A stretch of DNA of 64,000 bases, taken from the NCBI GenBank assembly GCA_900313005.1, contig ONZJ01000002.1, positions 1,876,996-1,940,995 on the forward strand. The letters run 5' to 3'. A program made the position numbers and the translations under genes. The notes beneath the pieces are model-generated. The model was not told the DNA's origin, did no database searches, and worked only from the letters and a program-made list of their open reading frames with translations. How positions within the stretch are numbered: the stretch's first letter is position 1; every line of letters starts with the position of its first letter. This DNA comes from Rhodobacteraceae bacterium EL129. Lineage in GTDB: Bacteria; Pseudomonadota; Alphaproteobacteria; Rhodobacterales; Rhodobacteraceae. Below are positions 18,881-26,399 of the stretch, in pieces.

Positions 18881-19609
18881 GTGACTGATTTTCACCAACG
18901 CCTCAAAGGTCTGATTCAAAACTCTGATTACGACTACAAAAGCCTGTCCCTGAAAATAGGACAGGGCGAAAGATACATTTCGAATCTTTTGTCCAACAAA
19001 AGCGACCCCGGCTATACATCCGTGGTTAAAATCTGTTCGGCCCTTGGGCTGACCCCCAACCAGATTGCCGGGCTCGATGATCAAATAACCCTGGCGGGTT
19101 CGGATATGGACACCACTGTGGTATCTGCCCATGCCGAACGTATTCTGGCGGCCGTCACCAAAGAGGCGCACCGCAAGCTTGCGACCCGTGGCGCACAACC
19201 CCTGCTCGATGACGTGCTGAGCTGGTGGTATGCGCAGAACGGTGTGCTTTCGAACTTTGACATGCTGTCTGAACACGTGGATCTGTACCGCGCACCAAAA
19301 CCCGGCGCATTGCTGCCAGACCCTTATAAAATAGGTGAACAAAGCCTTGCCACAAAATCATTTGGGGTGAATTCAACCGAACATCTGCGCTATTTGTTCA
19401 CCACGTTTGAGACCAAACTGTCCGAAGCTGTGACCTTGGCCCATGTGGAAACCACGAAGGGTGATCCGCAACTGTCCATCCAGGAGATTGACGTCACCCT
19501 GCCCGGACATTCTTTCCCGCTGCGCTTTGTGTACAAACGTCTGTTGCTGCCGGTCAAAGATATGCACGGCAATGACTACGTGCTGAACTATTCACAAGCC
19601 CTCGAGTGA
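18881..19609 (+). CDS. XRE-family transcriptional regulator with unassigned C-terminal domain
   Basis: The GTG start gives 242 residues. Residues of about 15-65 form a Cro/C1-type helix-turn-helix, with SLKIGQGERYISNLLSNK as the first helices and recognition helix. The remaining 170 residues are not from the S24 peptidase (LexA/CI) group. The end (HSFPLRFVYKRLLLPVKD, then GNDYVLNYSQ) has the look of a PAS-like sensor sheet, but this is only an impression. It is divergent from a 76-residue protein across a palindromic operator and overlaps the convergent GNAT-like gene by 18 bp. Ligand and targets are unknown. Confidence 0.85.
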   Translation: MTDFHQRLKGLIQNSDYDYKSLSLKIGQGERYISNLLSNKSDPGYTSVVKICSALGLTPNQIAGLDDQITLAGSDMDTTVVSAHAERILAAVTKEAHRKLATRGAQPLLDDVLSWWYAQNGVLSNFDMLSEHVDLYRAPKPGALLPDPYKIGEQSLATKSFGVNSTEHLRYLFTTFETKLSEAVTLAHVETTKGDPQLSIQEIDVTLPGHSFPLRFVYKRLLLPVKDMHGNDYVLNYSQALE

Positions 19610-20278
19610 ACCCGCGTAGTGCTCGATCATGTGGTCCATGTGCAGGACGGGAAGGGCCACCAGCCATTCGGAATCTCCGCGCCCTTCGGGGATAGGCTCG
19701 GCCCATTTCGCCACGCCAGGCAATTGCACTGAAAACCCATAGGTGGTGGCGAATCCGCGTTTCACATCACGGTCACGCATCATCGCGTAAACCCAGTCGA
19801 TCGGCCATTTAGTCGCGATGCAGCATTGCAGTAACATCATGAAATACCTTAATTTCTGCCGCGACCCACGATGCTCAGGATGCACAAATAACTCGCCGAT
19901 ATAGGCCAGCCGACCATGGAAATCCGGTGGCAGCGCATCGGTAAACTCCAGCAGCGTTTCGCCCTCGTCCTGCGGATAATGGCGGCGCATGGTGCGGATC
20001 ATGTAAGCCCCCATGCTTTCGCGGCCGATACTGTCGTACCGGGTGGCCACGGCAGTGACATACTGTCCCTCTTCCTTCATGAAGAGCCAGAACCCACTTT
20101 CCTGCGTAAAGTCATTGTAAGCAGAAGATAATTTGGCTGTCTGACTTTCCTTGCCCATATCCTCAATAAGGGATTCGGCATGTGAAAAATCGCTGATCAG
20201 CTCAACGTCACAGCCCTTTTGGGCCAGCATTGCAACGCATTCACCGCCCACTTTTATAAAGTCCAGTGGATTCCCCAT
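19592..20278 (-). CDS. GNAT-fold acyltransferase-like protein
   Basis: This protein of 228 residues has a GNAT-like core: a beta-strand pair near GQYVTAVATRYDS, then RLAYIGELFVHPEHRGSRQKLRYF, which resembles GNAT motif A with its acyl-CoA pyrophosphate loop (here R-G-S-R-Q-K), and a following YAMMRDRDVKRGFATTYGF. No substrate can be assigned. The gene is convergent with the XRE regulator, and the stop codons lie inside each other's coding sequence (18-bp overlap). Together with the 76-residue gene they form a compact three-gene block flanked by two tRNA genes. Confidence 0.7.
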   Translation of the reverse strand: MGNPLDFIKVGGECVAMLAQKGCDVELISDFSHAESLIEDMGKESQTAKLSSAYNDFTQESGFWLFMKEEGQYVTAVATRYDSIGRESMGAYMIRTMRRHYPQDEGETLLEFTDALPPDFHGRLAYIGELFVHPEHRGSRQKLRYFMMLLQCCIATKWPIDWVYAMMRDRDVKRGFATTYGFSVQLPGVAKWAEPIPEGRGDSEWLVALPVLHMDHMIEHYAGSLEGL

Positions 20279-20859
20279 CGACCAATTCCGATCGTCACTA
20301 AAGCCCCATCAAACCTCTGTAACTCATTAAAATTTTACACAACCGAGCCCAGCACTACCCGAGATGAGTGGCGCATGGAAAGGGGACTTTGGGGGGAAAC
20401 AAACTGTTTCCAAGTCAGAACGTGTGCGATAATCCATTTACTCAACGTATGGATGTTGAAGATTCCATCTTCGTGTCACCTAAAAAGGAACGGCGACAGA
20501 TCAACGCACAAACATATGTTCACATCCGGTCAAAAGGGACACCGCAGTCTTTGCGACCCCATTGCCCCTGCGTAAACACATCAGATGCAATACAGGCAAA
20601 ATGTCAGTTCAGGTCCACAGGACCGGTCCCATTTTTGTACATTGAAGCCATTCGAATTCCGTGGCTTTGTGCACCTGCGCCGAGTGTTTTTTCTTTCGCA
20701 ACTGGTCCCTCCAATGGTTCATCAGTTCAAAGTTTGACATTCGGACAGGACGGGGGGGCTCCAGCAGCCCCTCCGTCTTTTACGTTGGACCGCCAGAATC
20801 AACACCTGTCGTTCACCGCCCAATGCTCGTGACGGCTCATTAGGACTTAAGGTGGGGTA
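20279..20859. other. Non-coding stretch between the GNAT-like gene and tRNA-Val
   Basis: About 580 bp hold no open frame that looks coding: the longest, at 20368-20832, is rich in Cys, Ser and Pro with no recognisable fold. The left end must contain the promoter of the leftward GNAT-like gene. Near the right end is a strong rho-independent terminator for the plus strand (20749-20781) without any gene before it. A candidate sigma-70-like promoter for that transcript is TTGCGA-16-TAAACA around 20551-20578, but it is weak. Confidence 0.6.
20749..20781 (+). terminator. Orphan rho-independent terminator (possible sRNA 3' end)
   Basis: A 12-bp stem (GACGGGGGGGCT with AGCCCCTCCGTC, one G-U pair) and a 5-nt loop are followed directly by TTTT. 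The T-run is only on the plus strand, while the nearest coding genes on both sides run leftward, so it cannot terminate them. Confidence 0.75.
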
Positions 20860-20935
<76 letters not shown>

Positions 20936-20991
20936 CACGAGTGGCGATTTAACCAATGTCCCGGCAGCGTGCAAGGGGTTTCGTCAAGAAA

Positions 20992-21597
20992 TCACTCGGT
21001 TTCTCGGATCACTGTCTCCGTGCCGCCATCCAGCACGTAAATACAGCCCTGTTCGTTGGACAAATGGCCCATCTCATCCCACTCCAAACCGGTCAGCAAG
21101 CCACGCATCACCTGCCCCAGCAACCCGTGAGCCACGACAACAGAAGGTTCAGTCAGATGCGCGAGAAAATCTTCGATGCGTGCGACGAACGCCCCCCGCC
21201 CTTCCCCCCCGGGGGCCGCAAGAAACAAATCGAGTGATGAAGTGTCCATCGACACCAACGCAGGATTGGACCGGCGTACGTCATCGCGAAGCAACCCTTG
21301 CCACTCTCCGGCATGGGCTTCGGCCAGACGATCGTCGGTGATGTATTCCCTGCCCTCCAGCGCAATCTTTGCCGTTTGTTGAGCGCGGCCTAATGGCGAC
21401 ACAAAGCAAGGCGGATTAAGCGCCAGAATCGGCGGTACCAGCCGCGCCTGCGCCTTGGCATCCTCAATGCCCCGAGAGGTCAACTGGGATTCCAGCTGGC
21501 CCTGAATACGTTTCTCTACGTTCCAATGGGTTTCGCCGTGGCGCAGAAACCAGATCTTGGGGATGTCGTTCACATTCAACTCCCGGGCTGATGTCAC
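20992..21597 (-). CDS. Histidine phosphatase superfamily protein (phosphoglycerate mutase-like)
   Basis: This 201-residue protein has the RHG signature in IWFLRHGETHWNVEKRIQGQ, where the His forms the phosphohistidine. A second conserved Arg/Glu region is at LAEAHAGEWQGL, and the distal His is in VVVAHGLLGQVMRG. It belongs to the broad-specificity phosphatase branch (cobC/gpmB-like) rather than to the glycolytic mutase. The substrate cannot be deduced. It lies downstream of the HU-like gene on the same strand, with about 50 bp between. Confidence 0.9.
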   Translation of the reverse strand: MTSARELNVNDIPKIWFLRHGETHWNVEKRIQGQLESQLTSRGIEDAKAQARLVPPILALNPPCFVSPLGRAQQTAKIALEGREYITDDRLAEAHAGEWQGLLRDDVRRSNPALVSMDTSSLDLFLAAPGGEGRGAFVARIEDFLAHLTEPSVVVAHGLLGQVMRGLLTGLEWDEMGHLSNEQGCIYVLDGGTETVIRETE

Positions 21598-21647
21598 ATC
21601 GCCCCGTTGCGAAGGGCTCTGCCCTCGCTCCGATTCTTGTCAGAAGG

Positions 21648-22091
21648 TTATTCGGCCACCGTCGTCAGGATAGGCTTGGCGGTATCATTGTTGCTGCGCG
21701 CAGATTTGCTCTGACGGATTTTTGCCACGATGATACGCGCGCCTTCGGTTTCCTTGGTGCGGTTCAGCTTCAGCTTTCCGAGAGGTTGCAGATTAAATTC
21801 GCGGCCATCCGCCAGCGCATCGCCCATCACTTCAAGCATCGCTTCAACCACTGGCTTTGCATCTTTCTTCTTGATGCCGGAGGCGCGCACGACCTTCTCG
21901 ATCAACTCCTGCTTTTTCAACACTGGGCTGGCGATCGGGCTGGAAGCCGTGCTGGCCGGTGATGCACTCGCGAGCATTGGCTTAGGTGCCACTTCCGCAG
22001 GGGATGGCACTTTCTTGATGGGCGCCTTGGCCTTGGTGGTTTTGGCTTTTGACGTCGCCGATGTGGGTTTCTTGGAAGATGTGCTGCTCAT
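21648..22091 (-). CDS. HU-family DNA-binding protein with Lys/Ala/Pro-rich N-terminal extension
   Basis: I chose the ATG at 22091 (147 residues) because AAAGAGG lies six bases upstream. The first 60 or so residues are a low-complexity Lys/Ala/Ser/Pro tail reminiscent of histone H1. The rest (about 58-130) is an HU/IHF fold: KKQELIEKVVRASGIKKKDA, then a helix VVEAMLEVMGDALADG and the strand FNLQPLGKLKLNR. The usual beta-arm tip motif RNPxTG is missing and the arm is short (TKETEGARIIVAKIR), so DNA bending by proline intercalation seems unlikely. It is presumably a nucleoid protein using tail and fold together. Confidence 0.85.
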   Translation of the reverse strand: MSSTSSKKPTSATSKAKTTKAKAPIKKVPSPAEVAPKPMLASASPASTASSPIASPVLKKQELIEKVVRASGIKKKDAKPVVEAMLEVMGDALADGREFNLQPLGKLKLNRTKETEGARIIVAKIRQSKSARSNNDTAKPILTTVAE

Positions 22092-22255
22092 GAGGTGCCT
22101 CTTTTTGCCTTGTGCCCGTGGTTTATCCACAAGCTATGGTTCGGTTTTACCTACACAATACTGTTATTCCCCCCGTCTGGCCACCCATATGTTGACGAAT
22201 TAAGGGCAAAGCCGCTAAATAGGCACACTGGGATAGCCTTTTTGGGGGAATTGTT

Positions 22256-22441
22256 TTGAAGTATATCGTCGTTGCATTTCTGCTGGCCGCTGCGCCCGCA
22301 TCCGCTTCGGGTCTGGCGGATCCGATCGTCGCCCCTGAGGTGGTCGCGATCGAGGCCGAGCAAAGCTCGGGCGATGTTGACACGCTGATCGTGGCCATCT
22401 GGCTCGCAACAGTTCTGGCCGCAGCCGGGGGCGCATTCTAA
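22256..22441 (+). CDS. Small membrane or secreted protein, 61 residues
   Basis: A TTG start preceded by GGGGGAA gives 61 residues: a signal peptide (cleavage probably after ASAS near residue 18), a short acidic segment ADPIVAPEVVAIEAEQSS, and a C-terminal membrane helix LIVAIWLATVLAAAGGAF. I recall similar small proteins of unknown function in Rhodobacteraceae, but cannot give a role. The neighbouring RTX gene, 75 bp downstream on the same strand, has its own ribosome site and an inverted repeat before it, so shared expression is uncertain. Confidence 0.7.
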   Translation: MKYIVVAFLLAAAPASASGLADPIVAPEVVAIEAEQSSGDVDTLIVAIWLATVLAAAGGAF

Positions 22442-22474
22442 GCCCCCTGCCCGACCTCTGATTACTGTGCTACT

Positions 22475-22489
22475 CTGAATCTCATTCAG
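22475..22489. promoter_or_regulatory. Inverted repeat in front of the RTX gene
   Basis: CTGAAT-CTC-ATTCAG is a perfect 6-3-6 palindrome located 28-42 bp before the RTX start codon. It is followed by a second repeat, GGCC-ATATC-GGCC (22489-22501), touching the ribosome site AAGGAGA. The sites could be an operator or a 5'-UTR hairpin. Confidence 0.4.
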
Positions 22490-22516
22490 GCCATATCGGC
22501 CAAGGAGATTTGAGAC

Positions 22517-23458
22517 ATGCCTTTTTACGGAAACGAGAACAACAACGTCATCTACGGAACGTCCGGCGACGAATACATCTTTGGATTCGGTGGAAACGAC
22601 ACGTTGCACGGTGGTTATGGCAACGACACGCTGCTAGGTGGCGAAGGCAATGACGTTGTCTTTGGTGGATGGGGAAACGACATCTTTTACACAGATCGTG
22701 GTTTTGACCGCTATCACGGAGACGTCGGCAACGACATCTTCTACGCCTTTAACTACTCTGGATTCGATCTGAACTATATCTACGGCGGCTTTGGCTGGGA
22801 CATCGTGGATTTCAGCTATGCGGTCAACAGCATCTCAAGCAACGTGAATAATCATTTCCTCTACCAAGTCGAAGAAATTCATCTGTCCAGCCACAACGAC
22901 GTTGTTTGGAATACTGTCTTTGGTGATCACATCCGTGAAATCTATGGCCAGGGTGGTGACGACTACATCTCCCAGGGTAATGATTGGGGCATCCTGTTAG
23001 ACGGGGGAACTGGTAATGACACGATCTACGCCGGTACTCAGAACGACACGGTCATCGGAGGTGCGGGCGATGACCGCTTGGGGGGTAACGCTGGTCACGA
23101 TCTCATCACAGGGGGATCAGGGGCAGATATGTTCGTGTTCACACAAGAGGATGACCACAGCGGAACCAACGGAGAAATTTGGGCATCCGTCGCAGATTTC
23201 GACGCCAGCCAAGGCGATACAATCCAAATCCGCGAGACAACTTCTCATAGCAGTTGGGGCACGCTGGAATACATAGGCGGGTCTTCTTTTGACGGGGACG
23301 GCACCGGCCAGGTGCGCGTGGTGCGGGATTTCTTTAACAATCCGCTGGTGGCCAATGTCTATATCGACACTGATGGCAATGGCAGCACCGATGGGCGGAT
23401 CGTTTTGACCTTGGCCAGCTGGTTTGGCGGCCCAGATGCGAGCGATTTCATTCTTTAG
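22517..23458 (+). CDS. RTX (hemolysin-type calcium-binding) repeat protein
   Basis: The 313-residue acidic protein carries two blocks of Gly/Asp-rich nonapeptide repeats (GGxGxDxL type). One is at about 20-55 (GGNDTLHGGYGNDTLLGG) and a second at about 145-205, with GTGNDTIYAG and GGAGDDRLGGN. It ends in a serralysin-like C-terminal segment (GSGADMFVF, then VADFDASQGDTIQI). Such proteins fold on binding extracellular calcium and leave the cell by a type I secretion system through an uncleaved C-terminal signal. No catalytic domain is present. No T1SS genes are nearby, so the exporter must be encoded elsewhere. A strong terminator follows. Confidence 0.9.
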   Translation: MPFYGNENNNVIYGTSGDEYIFGFGGNDTLHGGYGNDTLLGGEGNDVVFGGWGNDIFYTDRGFDRYHGDVGNDIFYAFNYSGFDLNYIYGGFGWDIVDFSYAVNSISSNVNNHFLYQVEEIHLSSHNDVVWNTVFGDHIREIYGQGGDDYISQGNDWGILLDGGTGNDTIYAGTQNDTVIGGAGDDRLGGNAGHDLITGGSGADMFVFTQEDDHSGTNGEIWASVADFDASQGDTIQIRETTSHSSWGTLEYIGGSSFDGDGTGQVRVVRDFFNNPLVANVYIDTDGNGSTDGRIVLTLASWFGGPDASDFIL

Positions 23459-23480
23459 GGTGGCCCTGGATTCAAAATGA

Positions 23481-23512
23481 AAAGGGCGCGTCCAGTAAGG
23501 CGCGCCCTTTTT
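23481..23512. terminator. Bidirectional rho-independent terminator between the RTX gene and lon
   Basis: A perfect 10-bp stem (AAAGGGCGCG/CGCGCCCTTT) with a 10-nt loop is followed by T-runs on the plus strand and preceded by A-runs. It can therefore serve both the rightward RTX gene and the leftward lon gene. Confidence 0.85.
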
Positions 23513-23531
23513 ACAATTTGATATCAGATGC

Positions 23532-25943
23532 TTAGTGGGTCGTTGCCCCTGCCCCGGCACTTCCATCCTTGAGCGCTGCCTCGGCTGCGGCGGCTTCTTC
23601 TGCGGCCTCATCCCATTCCACGGCTTCGGGCACGGATACCAGCGCGTGTTTCAGCACTTCGCTGACATGGCTGACCGGGATAATTGTCATCCCTTCCTTC
23701 ACATTGTCAGGGATTTCCACCAGGTCTTTCTCGTTCTCCTGCGGGATCAGCACGGTTTTGGTGCCCCCCCGCAGGGCCGCCAGCAGTTTCTCTTTCAAAC
23801 CACCAATGGCCAAGGCATTGCCGCGCAGCGTAACCTCGCCTGTCATGGCGATATCCTTGCGCACCGGGATGCCTGTCAGAACCGACACGATGGAAGTCAC
23901 CATGGCCAAACCTGCAGACGGCCCATCCTTGGGCGTGGCCCCTTCGGGCACATGCACGTGGATATCCCATTTTTCGAACTTGGGTGGTTTCACCCCGATC
24001 TGCGGGCTGATCGAACGGACATAGCTGCTGGCTGCATCAATCGATTCCTTCATCACATCGCCCAGCTTACCGGTGGTCTTCATCCGGCCTTTGCCAGGCA
24101 GGCGCAGGGCTTCGATGTTCAGAAGCTCGCCGCCGACTGACGTATAGGCCAGCCCGGTGACGACACCGACCTGATCTTTCTCTTCGGCCAACCCATAGCG
24201 GAATTTCTTCACACCCAGGAAGTCATCCAGATTTTTGGCAGTCACTTCAATGGTGTCCGCCTCTTTCTTGATGATCTTGGTCACAGCCTTCCGCGCCACC
24301 TTGCCGATTTCGCGCTCAAGGTTCCGCACGCCCGCTTCGCGGGTGTAGTGCTGAATGATGCCAGTCAGCGCCGTGTCATCAAGGCTGAATTCCTTGGCTT
24401 TCAGACCATGGTTCTTGATCTGCTTGGGCAGCAGGTGCTGCTTGGCAATCTCACGCTTTTCGTCCTCGGTGTAACCGGCCAGCGGGATGATCTCCATCCG
24501 GTCCAACAATGGCCCCGGCATGTTGTAGGAGTTCGCCGTGGTAAGGAACATCACATCCGACAGATCATATTCGACCTCCAGATAGTGATCGACAAAGGTC
24601 GAGTTTTGTTCCGGATCAAGCACTTCCAACATCGCAGATGCCGGATCACCGCGGAAGTCCTGCCCCATCTTGTCAATCTCATCGAGCAGGATCAGCGGAT
24701 TCGTCGTCTTCGCCTTTTTCAGCGATTGGATGATCTTGCCGGGCATGGAGCCGATGTAGGTCCGGCGGTGGCCGCGAATTTCGCTCTCGTCACGCACGCC
24801 GCCCAGCGAGATGCGGATAAACTCGCGCCCCGTGGCTTTGGCCACAGACTTTCCAAGCGAGGTTTTCCCCACACCCGGAGGGCCAACCAAGCACATGATC
24901 GGGCCTTTCAGCTTCTTCGAACGTTGCTGCACCGCCAGATACTCAACGATCCGCTCTTTGACCTTTTCAAGGCCGTAGTGATCTTTATCCAGAACATCCT
25001 CTGCGCGATGCAAATCCTTCTTAACACGGGATTTTTTACCCCACGGCAGGCCCAGCATCCAATCTAGGTAATTGCGCACGACAGTGGCTTCCGCACTCAT
25101 CGGGCTCATGTTCTTCAGCTTTTTCAGCTCGGCCTCGGCTTTTTCGCGGGCCTCTTTGCTCAACTTGGTTTCAGCCACTTTGGCTTCAAGCTCAGCCAGT
25201 TCGCCCTCGCCCTCTTCGCCGTCGCCCAGCTCCTTCTGAATGGCCTTCATCTGCTCATTCAGATAGTATTCGCGCTGGGTGCGCTCCATCTGGGTTTTGA
25301 CGCGGGTTTTGATTTTCTTCTCGACCTGCAGCACGGACATCTCACCCTGCATCAGGCCGTAAACCTTCTCCAACCGCTCGGACACGCTCAGCGTCTCCAG
25401 CAGGTCCTGTTTCTGGTCAACCTCGATGCCCAGATGACCCGCCACCAGATCGGCCAGCTTGGCAGACTCGGTTGTTTCGGACACCGCACTCAGCGCCTCT
25501 TCGGGGATGTTTTTCTTGACCTTGGCATAGCGCTCGAACTCGGCTGTGACGGTGCGCAGCAAGGCCTCGATCGTCGCAGCATCGCCCGGCATTTCCAGCA
25601 GGGTCTCGGCGCGGGCTTCAAAATAGTCAGGGTTTTCAAGGTATTCCAGAATGCGAACGCGCTGCACGCCCTCGACCAGCACCTTGACGGTGCCGTCGGG
25701 CAGCTTCAGCAGTTGCAGCACATTGGCCAACACGCCGGAATTGTAGATGCCATCGCTGGCCGGATCATCATCAGAGGGGTCAATCTGGCTCGACAGCAGG
25801 ATCTGCTTGTCGTCCTGCATCACTTCCTCAAGCGCGCGCACCGATTTGTCACGGCCCACAAAGAGCGGCACGATCATATGTGGAAACACCACGATGTCGC
25901 GCAGCGGCAGCACGGGGTAGGATGCGTTCAAAGTCTCTTGCAT
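23532..25943 (-). CDS. lon: ATP-dependent Lon protease
   Basis: This 803-residue cytoplasmic AAA+ protease degrades misfolded and short-lived regulatory proteins. The N-terminal substrate-binding domain (1-200) is followed by a coiled coil, the Walker A motif [15 protein letters not shown] and Walker [11 protein letters not shown]. The catalytic Ser-Lys dyad has Ser in [15 protein letters not shown] and Lys in [14 protein letters not shown]. The C-terminal 45 residues are an Ala/Glu-rich extension not needed for catalysis. A heat-shock-type promoter (26026-26052) and a palindrome just before the start codon (25954-25970) indicate stress control. Confidence 0.97.
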   Translation of the reverse strand: MQETLNASYPVLPLRDIVVFPHMIVPLFVGRDKSVRALEEVMQDDKQILLSSQIDPSDDDPASDGIYNSGVLANVLQLLKLPDGTVKVLVEGVQRVRILEYLENPDYFEARAETLLEMPGDAATIEALLRTVTAEFERYAKVKKNIPEEALSAVSETTESAKLADLVAGHLGIEVDQKQDLLETLSVSERLEKVYGLMQGEMSVLQVEKKIKTRVKTQMERTQREYYLNEQMKAIQKELGDGEEGEGELAELEAKVAETKLSKEAREKAEAELKKLKNMSPMSAEATVVRNYLDWMLGLPWGKKSRVKKDLHRAEDVLDKDHYGLEKVKERIVEYLAVQQRSKKLKGPIMCLVGPPGVGKTSLGKSVAKATGREFIRISLGGVRDESEIRGHRRTYIGSMPGKIIQSLKKAKTTNPLILLDEIDKMGQDFRGDPASAMLEVLDPEQNSTFVDHYLEVEYDLSDVMFLTTANSYNMPGPLLDRMEIIPLAGYTEDEKREIAKQHLLPKQIKNHGLKAKEFSLDDTALTGIIQHYTREAGVRNLEREIGKVARKAVTKIIKKEADTIEVTAKNLDDFLGVKKFRYGLAEEKDQVGVVTGLAYTSVGGELLNIEALRLPGKGRMKTTGKLGDVMKESIDAASSYVRSISPQIGVKPPKFEKWDIHVHVPEGATPKDGPSAGLAMVTSIVSVLTGIPVRKDIAMTGEVTLRGNALAIGGLKEKLLAALRGGTKTVLIPQENEKDLVEIPDNVKEGMTIIPVSHVSEVLKHALVSVPEAVEWDEAAEEAAAAEAALKDGSAGAGATTH

Positions 25944-25953
25944 GTAAGTTTTC

Positions 25954-25970
25954 CTGTCTTGGCAAGACAG
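25954..25970. promoter_or_regulatory. Near-perfect palindrome in the lon 5' leader
   Basis: CTGTCTTG-G-CAAGACAG has 8-bp arms around a single base and ends 11 bp before the lon ATG, overlapping the zone where the ribosome would bind. It could be a repressor operator or, less likely given the one-base loop, an RNA element. Confidence 0.5.
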
Positions 25971-26025
25971 CTCCGGCCCCGATCATCGGCAGCGCTTGGC
26001 CATCTCCTATTGTCCAGAAGTCTTA

Positions 26026-26052
26026 ATTTGGGGTTCTGTCGCCCCGTTTCAA
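26026..26052 (-). promoter_or_regulatory. Heat-shock (sigma-32 type) promoter of lon
   Basis: Read on the minus strand, TTGAAAC, a 12-bp spacer and CCCCAAAT resemble the RpoH consensus (CTTGAAA...CCCCATnT). It lies about 85 bp upstream of the lon start codon, which fits the known heat-shock control of lon. Confidence 0.65.
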
Positions 26053-26399
26053 CCTCGCTCGCGAAACACAATGCCTTGAGCACGGGGCCGGGGCAAGCGG
26101 CAAATCCGACAGTTTAGATGTAGATTGAGCTTATGCCCCAGGCCAAAGCTTAGCCTAAAGCCATGACCGCGACACAAGTCACTGAAAGCCAGCCCAGTGC
26201 GAAGAGCGAAAAATTCATCAGCATAAGTGATCCCCCCAAAGGATGTTTGCTTCTGAACGGTACTCCACTCCGGTTAACATTTCCTATGGAGGTTTTCCTT
26301 ACCTCTAACATTTTGACGCAGATTTCACGCTATCATGTGAAAAGCCGACTCGCAGCCTGCATCTTCTGATAAACAAAAAATACGCGCGTCATACTGTAT

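Larger units (their letters stand above)
25944..26399. other. Intergenic region upstream of lon
   Basis: This 456-bp gap contains the lon promoter and leader. The remainder (about 26100-26399) has lower GC content and no frame that looks coding; a 68-codon plus-strand frame at 26163-26369 is unlikely to be real. An AT-rich segment near 26360-26385 could hold a weak terminator for the leftward 26400-27890 gene. Confidence 0.5.

Noticed and set aside
20368..20832. Possible 154-codon gene between the GNAT-like gene and tRNA-Val
   Set aside because: The composition is irregular (many Cys, Pro, Ser), there is no ribosome site or fold, and the frame runs through the terminator hairpin.
22256..23458. 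The 61-residue protein as an activator or immunity partner of the RTX protein
   Set aside because: It has no resemblance to RTX acyltransferases (HlyC) and each gene has its own ribosome site; adjacency alone is weak evidence.
26163..26369. 68-codon plus-strand frame upstream of lon
   Set aside because: No ribosome site, no recognisable sequence and location in an AT-rich intergenic stretch; probably chance.
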